A stretch of 64,000 bases of DNA from Candidatus Brocadia sp. WS118 (GTDB taxonomy: Bacteria > Planctomycetota > Brocadiia > Brocadiales > Brocadiaceae), in the NCBI GenBank assembly GCA_007618135.1, contig PHFX01000002.1, positions 62,001 to 126,000 of the forward strand, in the 5' to 3' direction. Position numbers and translations under genes: made by a program. Below the pieces are notes generated by a model. That model was given only the letters and a program-made list of their open reading frames with translations, did not search any database and had not been told where the DNA came from. This document shows, piece after piece, positions 8,345-17,545 of this stretch (position 1 is the stretch's first letter; every line of letters begins with the position of its first letter).

Positions 8345-9526
8345 ATGAACACAAAAGAGATTCAGGAAATTTATGACCGCTATGTCATCCCCAATTATAT
8401 TCGAAATCCTATTTTACTTGCAAAGGGGAGTGGGGTGGATGTGTGGGACGCTGAAGGTAAGCGTTACCTCGACCTTTTTTCAGGTTGGGCGGTGAGCCTG
8501 TTAGGGCATTGCCATCCCTATGTCGTTGCCGCCATTCAAAACCAGGCAGCAAAACTTCAGCATGCCCCGAATATTTATTATACAGAGCCCCAGGGGTTGC
8601 TGGCAAAACACATATCTGAAAAATCCTTTGGCGGACAGTGCTTCTTCTGCAATAGCGGCGCCGAGGCGAATGAAGCTGCGATCAAGCTTGCCCGTATCCA
8701 TAATTCAAACGCCGGCCGATATAAGATCATTACGTTTTTGAACTCATTCCATGGCAGGACTATTGCCACGGTTACCGCAACTGCACAGCCGAAATATCAC
8801 AAAGGATTTGCCCCGCTCGTTGAAGGTTTTTCCTATGTTCCGTTTAATGATCTGGATGCACTTAAAAAGATGGTAGACGACAAGACGTGCGCAATTATGC
8901 TGGAGCCCATTCAAGGCGAAGGGGGTATTAATATCGCCACGAAAGAATTTATGCATGGCATAAGAAAATTGTGTGATGAGAAAGGATTATTGATGATCCT
9001 TGACGAAGTCCAATGCGGGATGGGCAGGCCGGGGAGATATTTCGCGTATCAGCACTATGATATTGAGCCTGATATTATGACCCTGGCAAAGGCGCTCGGG
9101 GGCGGTGTCGCCATCGGAGCGATGACTGCAAAGAAAGAGATTGCAAGAAGTCTTGTTCCCGGCAGCCATGCCTCCACGTTTGGCGGAAATCCTCTGGCCT
9201 GCGCAGCAGGGGTTGCTGTGTTTGAAACGATTGAAAGGGAGGGGCTGCTTGAGAATGTCAGAAAAATGGGTAGTTATTCCGTAGAGCAATTAAAAATATT
9301 GCAAAAGACATATAAGATCATCAATGATGTGCGTGGTGTAGGCCTTATGATTGGAATTGAGCTTAATGTGGCCGGGGCAGAGCTTATTAAAAATTGTATC
9401 CAGGCAGGTCTATTCCTCAATTGTACTCACGACAAAGTCATTCGGTTTATGCCTCCCCTGAATGTAAAAAAAGAACATATCGATGAAGGGCTGAACATTT
9501 TAAAATCCGTCCTTTCGAAACCTTAA
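8345..9526 (+). CDS. argD: Acetylornithine aminotransferase
   Basis: 393 aa class-III PLP aminotransferase that converts N-acetylglutamate semialdehyde to N-acetylornithine. Visible: LFSGWAVSLLGHCHP near the N-terminus, CFFCNSGAEANEAAIKLAR (PLP phosphate binding), LDEVQCGMGRPGRYFAYQ with the cofactor-binding Asp, and the Schiff-base lysine K249 in TLAKALGGGVAIGAM. STFGGNPLACAAG completes the site. A related succinylornithine or GABA aminotransferase is possible from sequence alone, but the position between argB and argF fixes the likely role. Confidence 0.95.
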   Translation: MNTKEIQEIYDRYVIPNYIRNPILLAKGSGVDVWDAEGKRYLDLFSGWAVSLLGHCHPYVVAAIQNQAAKLQHAPNIYYTEPQGLLAKHISEKSFGGQCFFCNSGAEANEAAIKLARIHNSNAGRYKIITFLNSFHGRTIATVTATAQPKYHKGFAPLVEGFSYVPFNDLDALKKMVDDKTCAIMLEPIQGEGGINIATKEFMHGIRKLCDEKGLLMILDEVQCGMGRPGRYFAYQHYDIEPDIMTLAKALGGGVAIGAMTAKKEIARSLVPGSHASTFGGNPLACAAGVAVFETIEREGLLENVRKMGSYSVEQLKILQKTYKIINDVRGVGLMIGIELNVAGAELIKNCIQAGLFLNCTHDKVIRFMPPLNVKKEHIDEGLNILKSVLSKP

Positions 9527-9537
9527 TTTGTGAGAGA

Positions 9538-10467
9538 ATGTTTATGAAATGCAAGGATTTAATTTCAATTGCGGATCTTTTGCAATCTGACATCGAGGAA
9601 ATATTTCGTGTCACAAAGGAACTCAAGGAATGGCACAATAAGGGGTACGATGAGAAGTGCCTGAACGGGAAGATCCTGGGGATGATCTTCGAAAAGAGTT
9701 CTATGCGCACACGCGTTTCCTTTGAAGTGGCAATGGTACAATTAGGTGGTCATGCCATTTACCTGACCCAGGGTGATATCAATCTCGGCAAAAGGGAATC
9801 GGTAAAAGACGGCGCCAGGGTGCTGTCGAGGTATGTGGAGGGAATTGTTATCCGTACTTTCGGTCAGGACACCATTCAGGAATTGGCCAGATATGCCACC
9901 GTGCCGGTTATTAATGCCTTATCGGATTACCTCCATCCATGCCAGGCGCTTACCGATATGTACACGATCAAGGAAAAATTCGGCACCTATGCCAGTGTGA
10001 AGATAGCCTATATTGGTGATGGAAATAATGTTGCACGATCATTGGCGCAAATCTGCGCAAAACTCGGGATCCATTTTTATATTGCATCACCAAAGGGATA
10101 TGAGCTTTCGCCAGAGTTTATTGCTAAAACAAAACAGATAACGGATAGCAGCGACGTAATACACCTCTGTTATGATCCAAGAGAAGCAGCAAAAAATGCG
10201 CATGTGCTGTATACTGATACGTGGGTTAGTATGGGACAGGAGGCAGAAAAAGAGGTGAGGCAACAGGCGTTCAAGGGTTTTCAGATTAATAACGATATCG
10301 TGAAATTGGCAAAGGACGATGTCAAAGTAATGCACTGCCTGCCCGCCCACCGGGGAGAAGAGATTACGGATGAAGTTATTGATGGTCCGCATTCTATTGT
10401 CTACGATCAGGCAGAAAACAGGCTTCATGTGGAAAAAGCACTTTTAAAACTTCTCCTGCGTAAATAA
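9538..10467 (+). CDS. argF: Ornithine carbamoyltransferase
   Basis: 309 aa. It makes citrulline from ornithine and carbamoyl phosphate. The carbamoyl-phosphate loop appears as [13 protein letters not shown], followed by [11 protein letters not shown] and the ornithine-binding motif [12 protein letters not shown]. Two in-frame starts lie at 9538 and 9544; GAGAG sits close to both and I keep the longer one without strong preference. It begins 11 nt after argD. Confidence 0.97.
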   Translation: MFMKCKDLISIADLLQSDIEEIFRVTKELKEWHNKGYDEKCLNGKILGMIFEKSSMRTRVSFEVAMVQLGGHAIYLTQGDINLGKRESVKDGARVLSRYVEGIVIRTFGQDTIQELARYATVPVINALSDYLHPCQALTDMYTIKEKFGTYASVKIAYIGDGNNVARSLAQICAKLGIHFYIASPKGYELSPEFIAKTKQITDSSDVIHLCYDPREAAKNAHVLYTDTWVSMGQEAEKEVRQQAFKGFQINNDIVKLAKDDVKVMHCLPAHRGEEITDEVIDGPHSIVYDQAENRLHVEKALLKLLLRK

Positions 10468-10471
10468 AACC

Positions 10472-11194
10472 ATGAGAGTGGATGATCGCGTATCTGATGA
10501 ATTGAGGCCATTGATTATCAACAGGCATTTCACCAAATATGCACCAGGCTCTGTACTTATTCAAACCGGCAACACCAAAGTCATCTGTACGGCATCAGTC
10601 GAAGAGAGTGTGCCGCCCCATATGAAAAATACCGGTGAAGGCTGGATCACGGCGGAATATTCTCTCCTGCCAGGTTCCACGCCGGTAAGAGCTCCAAGGG
10701 AGTCTGCTAGGGGAAAAGTGGGAGGGAGAACCCATGAAATACAGAGACTCATTGGCCGTTCACTGCGGTCCGTCATTGATCTTGCGTTGCTGAAGGAACG
10801 GACGGTCTGGATTGACTGCGACGTGATCCAGGCGGATGGGGGGACGCGCACTGCCGCTATTACCGGTAGTTATGTCGCATTGATGGATGCGATCCGGTGG
10901 CTGAAGAGCAAAGACCTGATTAAGGAAAACCCGGTCATCAATAGCGTTGCAGCGGTAAGTGTTGGGATCGTGAATGGCGTTGTTCTGTTAGATCTCTGCT
11001 ATGCAGAAGATGCCGCCGCTCAGGTTGACATGAATGTCGTGATGACCGGCGATGGTAAATTTATTGAATTGCAAGGCACAGGAGAAGAGTATGCCTTTGA
11101 TGACGAACAACTGGCAGAGATGTTAAAGATGGCGAAAAAAGGCATTTATGAAATTGTTGAGATGCAAAAAAAAGCATTGGAAACCACAGATTGA
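10472..11194 (+). CDS. rph: Ribonuclease PH
   Basis: 240 aa, full length. It is a phosphorolytic 3'-5' exonuclease that trims tRNA 3' ends as a hexamer. Characteristic blocks are [28 protein letters not shown], the [20 protein letters not shown] segment, [20 protein letters not shown] and the C-terminal [15 protein letters not shown]. It follows argF after 4 nt, so it ends the arg transcript although its function is unrelated. rdgB, its usual partner, lies 1.3 kb downstream after inserted material. Confidence 0.97.
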   Translation: MRVDDRVSDELRPLIINRHFTKYAPGSVLIQTGNTKVICTASVEESVPPHMKNTGEGWITAEYSLLPGSTPVRAPRESARGKVGGRTHEIQRLIGRSLRSVIDLALLKERTVWIDCDVIQADGGTRTAAITGSYVALMDAIRWLKSKDLIKENPVINSVAAVSVGIVNGVVLLDLCYAEDAAAQVDMNVVMTGDGKFIELQGTGEEYAFDDEQLAEMLKMAKKGIYEIVEMQKKALETTD

Positions 11195-11242
11195 CAGATG
11201 CATAGATAATGGTGAAATTTTTTTTGCCAAAGGCTAAAGGGT

Positions 11243-11446
11243 ATGTTGAGATGTTTTACGCCTGATATACAGCTAACCGATTCTGGTAAGAAAAAGGTAT
11301 CAGTCTCACCTGAAGAAGGCGCTGTTACAGATGCCAATGGTGAGGTCAAATTTACGTTTACCGGCATCAAAAAAGGCGAGACAAAGGCCACCTTTACCGT
11401 AAATGGTTTGGAAGATAAAGAAAAAATAACCGTGAAGGTTAAATGA
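11243..11446 (+). pseudogene. C-terminal fragment of an Ig-like (Big_1-type) domain protein
   Basis: A 67-codon open frame whose core (DANGEVKFTFTGIKKGETKATFTV, shown here only in part as GEVKFTFTGIKKG) looks like the second half of a bacterial Ig-like fold: alternating beta strands, a DANG turn and a KVK end. There is no signal peptide or upstream domain. It is most likely the tail of a lost surface or secreted protein. A tiny standalone gene is possible, but no ribosome-binding site is seen. Confidence 0.4.
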
Positions 11447-11544
11447 AGGGGAAGCCGAGTCTTAGAAATTACAGAGGTTTGGAAGTTGAGAGGGTGGGGG
11501 TTGGTATTTTACAATATTTATTTTTACATTTTCGGCAAAAAAAC

Positions 11545-11599
11545 GTAGCGCCGATCCCTTGTGGTCGGCATTTGGCGGGGGATAAACCACCCGCGCTAC
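11545..11599. repeat. GTAG-type REP/BIME palindrome
   Basis: A 55-bp unit begins GTAGCGCC and ends CGCGCTAC. It holds two hairpins (CCGATCCC..TGTGGTCGG and GCGGGGG..CCACCCGC). GTAG at both outer ends in inverted orientation is the layout of paired REP sequences. It lies between the Ig-like fragment and mntA. Confidence 0.6.
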
Positions 11600-11656
11600 A
11601 CATTCCGATTTATTCGGGTTAAGATATTATCGAGTTTGTATTGATTTTGGTTTTAA

Positions 11657-12097
11657 ATGAATATAGATGACATCGTAGAGAGACTAAAAAGCTATTTTGA
11701 TAAAAGAAAAGATATTTCTATGGCTTTTTTTTTCGGTTCATGGGCAAAATGCCAGGGTGGCATTGATTCGGATGTTGATATAGCTATTTATTTTGAACCG
11801 AAATGGCATACCGTTGAATGGGAAAAAACGGACTTCTGGAGCGATGAAGAAAATTCTATATGGTTAGACATCGAGAAGATTATTGAAAAAGAGGTCGATC
11901 TTCTGGTACTCAACAGGGCTGCCCCAACCATTGCGGACAGTGCTCTAAAGGGGATTCCCATTATCATAAAAAACCGAAATCTCTATATGGATTTTCTTTT
12001 AAGGATTACTTCTGAAGCTACAGATTTCAGGCAATGGGTCGAATCATATTGGGATTTTAAAGAAAAAATGAAACATGGAGTTACTACCAGAAGATAG
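11657..12097 (+). CDS. MntA-like minimal nucleotidyltransferase (antitoxin of HepT/MntA pair)
   Basis: 146 aa with the NTase signature FFFGSWAKCQGGIDSDVDIAIYF split as GSWAKC and SDVDIAI, and a third acidic position in EKEVDLLVL. Members of this family AMPylate the HepT RNase toxin to neutralise it. It overlaps the following hepT frame by 23 nt, the normal pair arrangement. The NTase frame looks intact although its partner is broken. Confidence 0.8.
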   Translation: MNIDDIVERLKSYFDKRKDISMAFFFGSWAKCQGGIDSDVDIAIYFEPKWHTVEWEKTDFWSDEENSIWLDIEKIIEKEVDLLVLNRAAPTIADSALKGIPIIIKNRNLYMDFLLRITSEATDFRQWVESYWDFKEKMKHGVTTRR

Positions 12098-12516
12098 AGA
12101 GCGGCTTATACGGTATACTGACTTTATGAAGTCAGAATTATCTGATTTTCCCAAATTCTCTAAGGTTGATTGGAAAACTTATATGAGCGATAGAGACATA
12201 AGGAGAAATCTTGAGCGGTGGATTGAAACATTGTTAATTGTTCTATTGATATTGCCAAGGTTGTTGTTGCCTCTGAAAACAGAAGAATCCTCCGTCGTAT
12301 AAAGGAGTTTTGAAAGAACTCGGTTCTACTCAGTATTTTGACGAGGCTTTTGGTGATGACATTTCTCAATGGGCTGTCCTTAGAAACATACTTGCTCATG
12401 AATATTTGGACATCCGCTGGAATACGATAAAAAATTTCATCCAAACAGCAGAACCAATTTATAGAGTGTTAAGCAAAAAAATAGAATCCTTTTTACAAAC
12501 AGGAGAACAGAGATGA
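12075..12516 (+). pseudogene. HepT-like HEPN RNase toxin, frameshifted twice
   Basis: The frame from 12075 gives MELLPEDRERLIRYTDFMKS and continues through RRNLERWIETLL. The natural continuation (CSIDIAKVVVASENRRILRR) is in another frame from about 12236. The conserved end, with the HEPN motif RNILAHEYLDIRW, is in the third frame from 12310. HepT proteins are one continuous ~140-aa HEPN domain with R-x4-6-H, so this copy needs two single-base shifts of the same sign to be whole. True decay and assembly error are both possible; decay is favoured because two shifts are needed. Confidence 0.75.
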
Positions 12517-13145
12517 CTTCATTCGTAAATACCCTACATGCAAAAACCATTTTAATTGCTACACAAAACGAAAAAAAGAGGGCGGAGATAAAGGAAATTC
12601 TCAAGGATATTCCGGGTATCCTGCTGCGATGCCCCGATGATTTTCCTTTTTTACCGCTGATAGAAGAAGATGGAACAACCTTTCAGGAAAATGCGGTAAA
12701 AAAGGCGACCATCCTGGCAAAGGCCTGTAATACCTGGGCAATGTCAGACGATTCGGGATTAGAAATCGATGCGCTGAGAGGACGGCCTGGCGTCTATTCA
12801 TGCAGGTATGCAGGTGCAAATGCGGCTGATGAGAAAAACATAGAAAAAGTATTGTCTGAATTAAGGGGGGTGCCCAGGGAACGGCGCACGGCAAGGTTTG
12901 TCTGTACGATTGCCCTTGCTGGCCCGCAGGGGCTGTTCTTTGTCGTCGAGGGTCGTTGCGGGGGATTTATTACCGAAGAACCTAAGGGAAAATACGGTTT
13001 TGGATACGATCCCATCTTTTATGTGCCTGATCACCGGCAGACCTTTGCCGAATTAAATCCGGCGATCAAGAACAGGATCAGTCACCGCGCTCATGCCCTG
13101 AAGCAGTTTACAGAAAAATTACAACCGCTGATTCGGCAACTTTAG
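12513..13145 (+). CDS. rdgB: XTP/dITP diphosphatase (RdgB/HAM1)
   Basis: 210 aa. It hydrolyses non-canonical purine triphosphates (XTP, dITP) to keep them out of DNA. The N-terminal IATQNEKKRAEIKEIL corresponds to the family's ATxNxgKxxE motif. ADDSGLEIDALRGRPGVYS appears here as MSDDSGLEIDALRGRPGVYS, and GKYGFGYDPIFYVP and SHRAHAL follow. GGAG lies 9 nt before the ATG at 12513. It overlaps the hepT remnant by 4 nt. Confidence 0.95.
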   Translation: MTSFVNTLHAKTILIATQNEKKRAEIKEILKDIPGILLRCPDDFPFLPLIEEDGTTFQENAVKKATILAKACNTWAMSDDSGLEIDALRGRPGVYSCRYAGANAADEKNIEKVLSELRGVPRERRTARFVCTIALAGPQGLFFVVEGRCGGFITEEPKGKYGFGYDPIFYVPDHRQTFAELNPAIKNRISHRAHALKQFTEKLQPLIRQL

Positions 13146-13254
13146 GGTGAATGCAGAATTCAGAAGTTGGAACTCAGAATCCTGAATGGAAATGAAAACG
13201 GTTCACGTAAATTTATGTGAAGGAATTGCAAACTTTTTCAGGTATGTTATGAAT

Positions 13255-13355
13255 AAACGCATTATTACCCCTCGTTCGACTGAGCGCTCACGACGAAGTC
13301 TCAAGAGGGGAATTTGAGAAGTCCCCTCTCGGGAGGGGATTGAGGGGTGGGTAAA
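13255..13355. repeat. Non-coding palindromic repeat region between rdgB and porB
   Basis: The gap between rdgB and porB contains CCTCGTTCGACTGAGCG and then AAGTCCCCTCTCGGGAGGGG. The latter is a hairpin of the same family as the AAGTCCCCTCTAGCAAGAGG unit at 31344. No gene is visible. The rdgB and porB genes converge here, so the hairpin may also act as a two-way terminator. Confidence 0.45.
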
Positions 13356-13374
13356 AGCGGACCGTTGTGATTCC

Positions 13375-14340
13375 TCAAGCCGGTATGAAATCCTTTTTCT
13401 GAATTCCATTCCAATACTGATCAACCATTTCCTGTATTTTCCTGATGACGTCTTCCTGTCGCACTGGTTTAAAGAGATGCGCAAATCTTCCCTGTTCTTT
13501 CAGATATGCTTCAACAGGTTTGAATTTTCTCGGAATAACGGTATGCCTTACATCGCCATAGATAGCCTCTTTTAACGACCATATACCGGTATCAACTGCC
13601 AGTTTTGCCAGTCTTGCAGAGTGAGCGGGGTCGGTTGACCATCCGGCGGGACATGGAGAAAGGTTTATAAAAAGTTTTGGCCCTTTGTACGTTTCTGCCT
13701 TTGTAAACTTGTTTATCAGGTCAACAGGGTGTGACGGGGAGATGGTGGCAAGATATGGTGGATTGTGGCTTCTCCATATCTCAAAGAGGTTCTTTTTGGG
13801 GAGTATAGATCCGGCAACGCTGGTTTTTCCTACCGGTGTTGTTCCCGTCCTTGATGCAAAAGGCGTTGCCCCCGATGACTGGAAACCGGTGTTTCCGTAA
13901 GCCTCGTTATCGGAACAGATATAGTAGAAGTCGAGATTCCGGTGTAGAGCGCCGGATGTGGATGCAAGGCCGATATCATACGCAACCCCATCGCCCGTAA
14001 GTACCATTACCTTCAAATCTTCTTTGGGATCGAGCCGTCTCTTTTTTATTAAGATATCCAGGGCGTCCCTGATACCCTGCGCTCCGGCTGGGGCGCAGGC
14101 CATTGCGGTATAAAGCCACGAATTCTGAAAAGGCGTAAACGGATAGACCGAAAGCAGGGTAAAACATCCGGCGGCATTGACAATTACCGTCTTTTTCCCT
14201 AAAGCCTTCAGACAGTGTCTTAAGGCCAGAAGCCCCCCACAGCCTGCACACGTTGGAGTACCGGGAAAAAGGTTTTCCTCTGCCGGGAGGTCTTTTATGG
14301 ATTTTATAAGGGTCATATTCATATTTATAGCCACAACCAA
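13375..14340 (-). CDS. porB: Pyruvate:ferredoxin oxidoreductase, beta (TPP-binding) subunit
   Basis: 321 aa. The N-terminal CAGCGG (in the GTPTCAGCGGLLALR block) and the TPP-binding VLTGDGVAYDIG followed by NEAYGNTGFQSSG mark the beta subunit. SPCPAGW near the C-terminal third contributes a cluster cysteine in related enzymes. It cleaves pyruvate to acetyl-CoA or, in a Wood-Ljungdahl autotroph, makes pyruvate from acetyl-CoA, CO2 and reduced ferredoxin. It lies 177 nt downstream of porA on the same strand. The exact 2-oxoacid is inferred; a 2-ketoisovalerate enzyme cannot be excluded. Start codons at 14340, 14325 and 14319 are all possible. Confidence 0.85.
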   Translation of the reverse strand: MVVAINMNMTLIKSIKDLPAEENLFPGTPTCAGCGGLLALRHCLKALGKKTVIVNAAGCFTLLSVYPFTPFQNSWLYTAMACAPAGAQGIRDALDILIKKRRLDPKEDLKVMVLTGDGVAYDIGLASTSGALHRNLDFYYICSDNEAYGNTGFQSSGATPFASRTGTTPVGKTSVAGSILPKKNLFEIWRSHNPPYLATISPSHPVDLINKFTKAETYKGPKLFINLSPCPAGWSTDPAHSARLAKLAVDTGIWSLKEAIYGDVRHTVIPRKFKPVEAYLKEQGRFAHLFKPVRQEDVIRKIQEMVDQYWNGIQKKDFIPA

Positions 14341-14517
14341 ACTCGACGAAAAATAATTAGAAGCTGGTATTCAGCAGACAGACTGCATAGTAACGTCGAC
14401 AGTAATGCTGCATAATTAGCTATCAATCGTTGGCAGTCATAGGTTTTTATTCTGAATTCCGACTTCTGAATCCTAATATTAACTCAGTGTCATTCCGTGA
14501 GTTTCCGTGGTTATTTC

Positions 14518-15753
14518 TTATTTATTATACGTCTTACCAGCGATACTTTTCAACCTCTCCATTTCCCTCCATTCTCCTTCGGTATAGAGAAGCCGGGGTG
14601 TTTCAATTTCCCCCGTGTTAAAGGCCTTAATCATGGCGTTAAAGATGAACTCAAACTCCTGAGCGCTTATGTTTTTTCCCCCCAGTCCGCCAATAAAAGA
14701 GAGTAAAAGGGGTTTATTCTTCTCGTGATACAATGCGCCGGCAATCTCTGAATACCAGATGCCTCCTTTGCCTACGCTGATATTCTGGTCTATAACGGCC
14801 ACAGCTTTCTTTCCTTTTAGAATGGCCTTTAAATCCGCATCAGGAAATGGCCTTAAGAGCCTCAATCTCAAAAGCCCTGCTTTCATACCTTTCTTCCGGA
14901 CCTTTTCTATAGCGGCCTTTCCGAGGGTTGAAAAGGAATTGGACATAACCAGTATATATTCGGCATCGTGAGTCATATATCCTTCGGTAGTATTATAGCT
15001 TCGGCCGAATATTTTGTTAAATTCCTCCGAAACTTCTTGGTAAACAATCAGCGCCTTCATACTAGCCAGGTGCATCTGATATTTAAAATAAGAATAGGAC
15101 GAACCGCCGATGACTGCCAGGCCCTGTGCCATCGGTTGGCTTGCCTTAAAAAAGGCATGGTTTGACTGATACGGCGGGAGAAACCTTCTCACTTCGTCTA
15201 TGTCTGGTATTTCTACGGGTTCCCTGGTAAAGGAAAGATGAAATCCGTCCATATTTACAAAGATGGGGAGAAGGACACGTTCATCCTCTGCCAATCGATA
15301 TGCCATTAAGATCGAATCCAGCGCCTCCTGGCAGGTCTCACAGTGAATCTGCAGGAACCCTGAATCCCGTGCAGCAAGGATGTCGTTATGGTCGGGTTCC
15401 AGCGTTATCGGGGAGGATAATCCCCTAGATACATTTACCATGACAAAGGGTACCCGCCATCCGGCTACGGTGTAAAGCATCTCAAAGCCGTACAAAAGTC
15501 CCTGGCTTGACGTTGCCGTAAAAACTCTCACTCCGGTTGCCGATGCGGCCCCGGCAGCGGTAATCATGGAATGTTCTGAGTCTAAAGAGACACACCGGGC
15601 GTCCATAACCCCATCGTAAATCCATTTTGCCAGGGTTTCGATAATTTCCGTCTGAGGGGTTATGGGGTACGTCGGCACATAATCAACCTCTGCCAATCTT
15701 ACGCCCCAGGCAACAGAGGTATTGCCGGTAAGCATCTCCCGTGTTCTTGCCAC
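14518..15753 (-). CDS. porA: Pyruvate:ferredoxin oxidoreductase, alpha subunit
   Basis: 411 aa with the alpha-subunit N-terminal block GNTSVAWGVRLAEVDYVPTY leading to PITPQTEIIE, then DSEHSMITAAGAASATGVR, TATSSQGLLYGFEML and GLSSPITLEPDHND. It pairs with PorB and PorG/D to form the complex. A second domain with KAVAVIDQNISVGKGG matches the transketolase C-like part. The gene is followed by porB and preceded by a DUF3307 gene 19 nt upstream, so the por operon is interrupted but apparently still co-directional. Confidence 0.87.
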   Translation of the reverse strand: MARTREMLTGNTSVAWGVRLAEVDYVPTYPITPQTEIIETLAKWIYDGVMDARCVSLDSEHSMITAAGAASATGVRVFTATSSQGLLYGFEMLYTVAGWRVPFVMVNVSRGLSSPITLEPDHNDILAARDSGFLQIHCETCQEALDSILMAYRLAEDERVLLPIFVNMDGFHLSFTREPVEIPDIDEVRRFLPPYQSNHAFFKASQPMAQGLAVIGGSSYSYFKYQMHLASMKALIVYQEVSEEFNKIFGRSYNTTEGYMTHDAEYILVMSNSFSTLGKAAIEKVRKKGMKAGLLRLRLLRPFPDADLKAILKGKKAVAVIDQNISVGKGGIWYSEIAGALYHEKNKPLLLSFIGGLGGKNISAQEFEFIFNAMIKAFNTGEIETPRLLYTEGEWREMERLKSIAGKTYNK

Positions 15754-15772
15754 AGTCCTTTCCTCTCAAAGC

Positions 15773-16597
15773 CTAAATTTCAAATAAATCCAAGGAGCCG
15801 GCATTGTCTTGGTTGCTATGTTCCATGACCAGCGGGTATTGCAACATCCAACTCGTAAATATTCCCAGAAGGATTGCTATGACAAAGCTAATCATGGTGC
15901 CGATTAATATGTATTCTGCCTCTTTTCGACTGTTCGGCGCCCGAGTCTCCCCAAACCGCAGGATTGATTTTGCGGCAATCAGGAAGCCAATGGCTTCAAA
16001 ATGTTTGAGCAGAATAAAGGTGAGTATTAAGACGCGCTCCAGACGTCCAATCCATAGCCCCGCCTTCTCCAGACCCTGGGAAGATGGTTCTTTGGTTATT
16101 TCATTCCGCCATGGTTTTGTAATCGTGCCGATCAAGGCGCCGGCTGGCCAAATGACCACAATATAGGACAGGATTACGGTCCAAAACGGTATATTTGCCG
16201 TGCTTGAGAATAAAAACGTAACGATGTCTGATAGAGTGCCATGTATCAGTATTATCCAACACCCTAAGAGGATGACGCCATGTCCCAGGTGATCCAGCAG
16301 GAGGAATCGGGCCTTATCCTCTCCCTGAGACGTTAAAGCGTCACGCAAAATGTGCGAAATACAAATAACGAACGGGAGCCAGATGACATTCCAGAGGCCT
16401 GCAAAGGCATATGCGAGCGCTCCGGCACACGCTCCATGGGCATAAAGCCAGCCCGACCGCCATTTTTTCCCGAACTGCTGTCCCGCCAGGGAATTCCACG
16501 GAAATAAAAAGTCTGCCGCCACATGGGCCACGATAAGGCGCAGGAGCAATAACACATCGTTTTGACTCAGCAGACCATACATTATAAGCTCCTGCAC
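15773..16597 (-). CDS. DUF3307 integral membrane protein
   Basis: 274 aa, hydrophobic, with about six to eight predicted membrane helices. The start MYGLLSQNDVLLLLRLIVAH and the HVAADFLFPW and HGACAGALAYAF blocks are those of DUF3307 proteins. Members usually sit next to a SatD-like gene, as here; the two frames overlap by 16 nt. The function is unknown. Its place between porG/D and porA is odd, because nothing in it suggests a link to ferredoxin chemistry. The in-frame ATG six codons downstream (MYGLLS) may be the real start. Confidence 0.75.
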   Translation of the reverse strand: MQELIMYGLLSQNDVLLLLRLIVAHVAADFLFPWNSLAGQQFGKKWRSGWLYAHGACAGALAYAFAGLWNVIWLPFVICISHILRDALTSQGEDKARFLLLDHLGHGVILLGCWIILIHGTLSDIVTFLFSSTANIPFWTVILSYIVVIWPAGALIGTITKPWRNEITKEPSSQGLEKAGLWIGRLERVLILTFILLKHFEAIGFLIAAKSILRFGETRAPNSRKEAEYILIGTMISFVIAILLGIFTSWMLQYPLVMEHSNQDNAGSLDLFEI

Positions 16598-17289
16598 TTA
16601 TTTTCTGTCATTATAAGCCCCCGCCCTTCCTTTTCGCGGATTAACTGTTCGTACCGGCGGCACAATTCTTCAATAGCCCTGCCGCCAGCGCTTTTCAAAC
16701 GTTGACGGACCGCTGGTTGAGAAACTCCGAATTCCTGGGCAGCCATCTCCTGGGTTAAACCCCGGATTTGGCCAAGTATTGCCTGAGCCTGTGCTCCGGA
16801 GCATCTGTTTATCAGGGCATCGAGCAAGGCGCACTCGATATCAAGTTCTGCATCAACCGCTTGCCATGGGGTTCTGATCAGGAGACGCTGATCTCCCTTC
16901 ATCGTATCCAAAATCGGCCCGGAACGGCGAAAAGCCTCTCCGTCTCCTTCAGCTACCCGGCCTGCCGGAAGCAGGTCGATTGGTCCTATTCCCACGGCGA
17001 TCCGTGCATCCAGCGCGTTACGGCGTTGCTTTGTTTCAAAACCGTGGCGTAAACTGGTGCGAATGGCGATAGCTACCCGGAGGGCTGCCTCTGGCTTGGA
17101 CAATACCCCCTGAAAACTATCCCCGCGGTGTATTTCAAACGGTGCACGGATTCCATCAGGCAGAATCTTTTTGAGCGTATTGAATGAAGATTTAAGGACT
17201 GATAATAAATGACTGCGCTGACCGGTTGTGAGTTTTGAGGATCCAACGATATCCCCGGTTACCACCGCATAAAGCCCGATATTTTTCAT
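16582..17289 (-). CDS. SatD-like protein with C-terminal helix-turn-helix
   Basis: 235 aa from the ATG at 17287-17289. This start is chosen because the family begins KNIGLYAVVTGDIVGSSKL, whereas the longer frame upstream has no family resemblance. A GDIVGSS and HRGDSFQGVL core resembles nucleotide-cyclase-like SatD proteins. The C-terminal 60 residues look like a sigma-70 region-4 type HTH (MAAQEFGVSQPAVRQRLK). It is paired with the DUF3307 membrane protein. Cytoplasmic, probably regulatory; the ligand is unknown. Confidence 0.65.
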   Translation of the reverse strand: MKNIGLYAVVTGDIVGSSKLTTGQRSHLLSVLKSSFNTLKKILPDGIRAPFEIHRGDSFQGVLSKPEAALRVAIAIRTSLRHGFETKQRRNALDARIAVGIGPIDLLPAGRVAEGDGEAFRRSGPILDTMKGDQRLLIRTPWQAVDAELDIECALLDALINRCSGAQAQAILGQIRGLTQEMAAQEFGVSQPAVRQRLKSAGGRAIEELCRRYEQLIREKEGRGLIMTENKCRSL

Positions 17290-17359
17290 GCCTTCTATTC
17301 TCCCGTGCCTCTTTCTTTTAAAGATGTCCTGGTACCATAGTAAGCGCATAAAGAAAGTT

Positions 17360-17509
17360 GTCATTGCGAGGGCGTTAGCCCGAAGCAATCTCTGCTATGA
17401 CTGTCATTCCGAGCAAAGGGAGGAATCTCATGGGTTTGCGCTTCGCTTGGGCTCGCAACTTCGGCTTCGCGGAGTTTACACTGCGCAACGCGCATGTGCT
17501 CGCAATGAC
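17360..17509. repeat. 150-bp REP-like palindromic element inside the por operon
   Basis: It begins GTCATTGCGAGGGCG and ends in the inverse CTCGCAATGAC, giving an 11-bp perfect terminal inverted repeat (17360-17370 and 17499-17509). Inside are further short palindromes such as GGGTTTGCGCTTCGC and TCGGCTTCGCGG. It has no coding capacity. It lies between porG/D and the SatD-like gene. The same type of sequence is widespread as an intergenic repeat in unrelated bacteria. Confidence 0.65.
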
Positions 17510-17545
17510 CAGCACATGCCAGCTTATTTAATACGTTTACTATAA

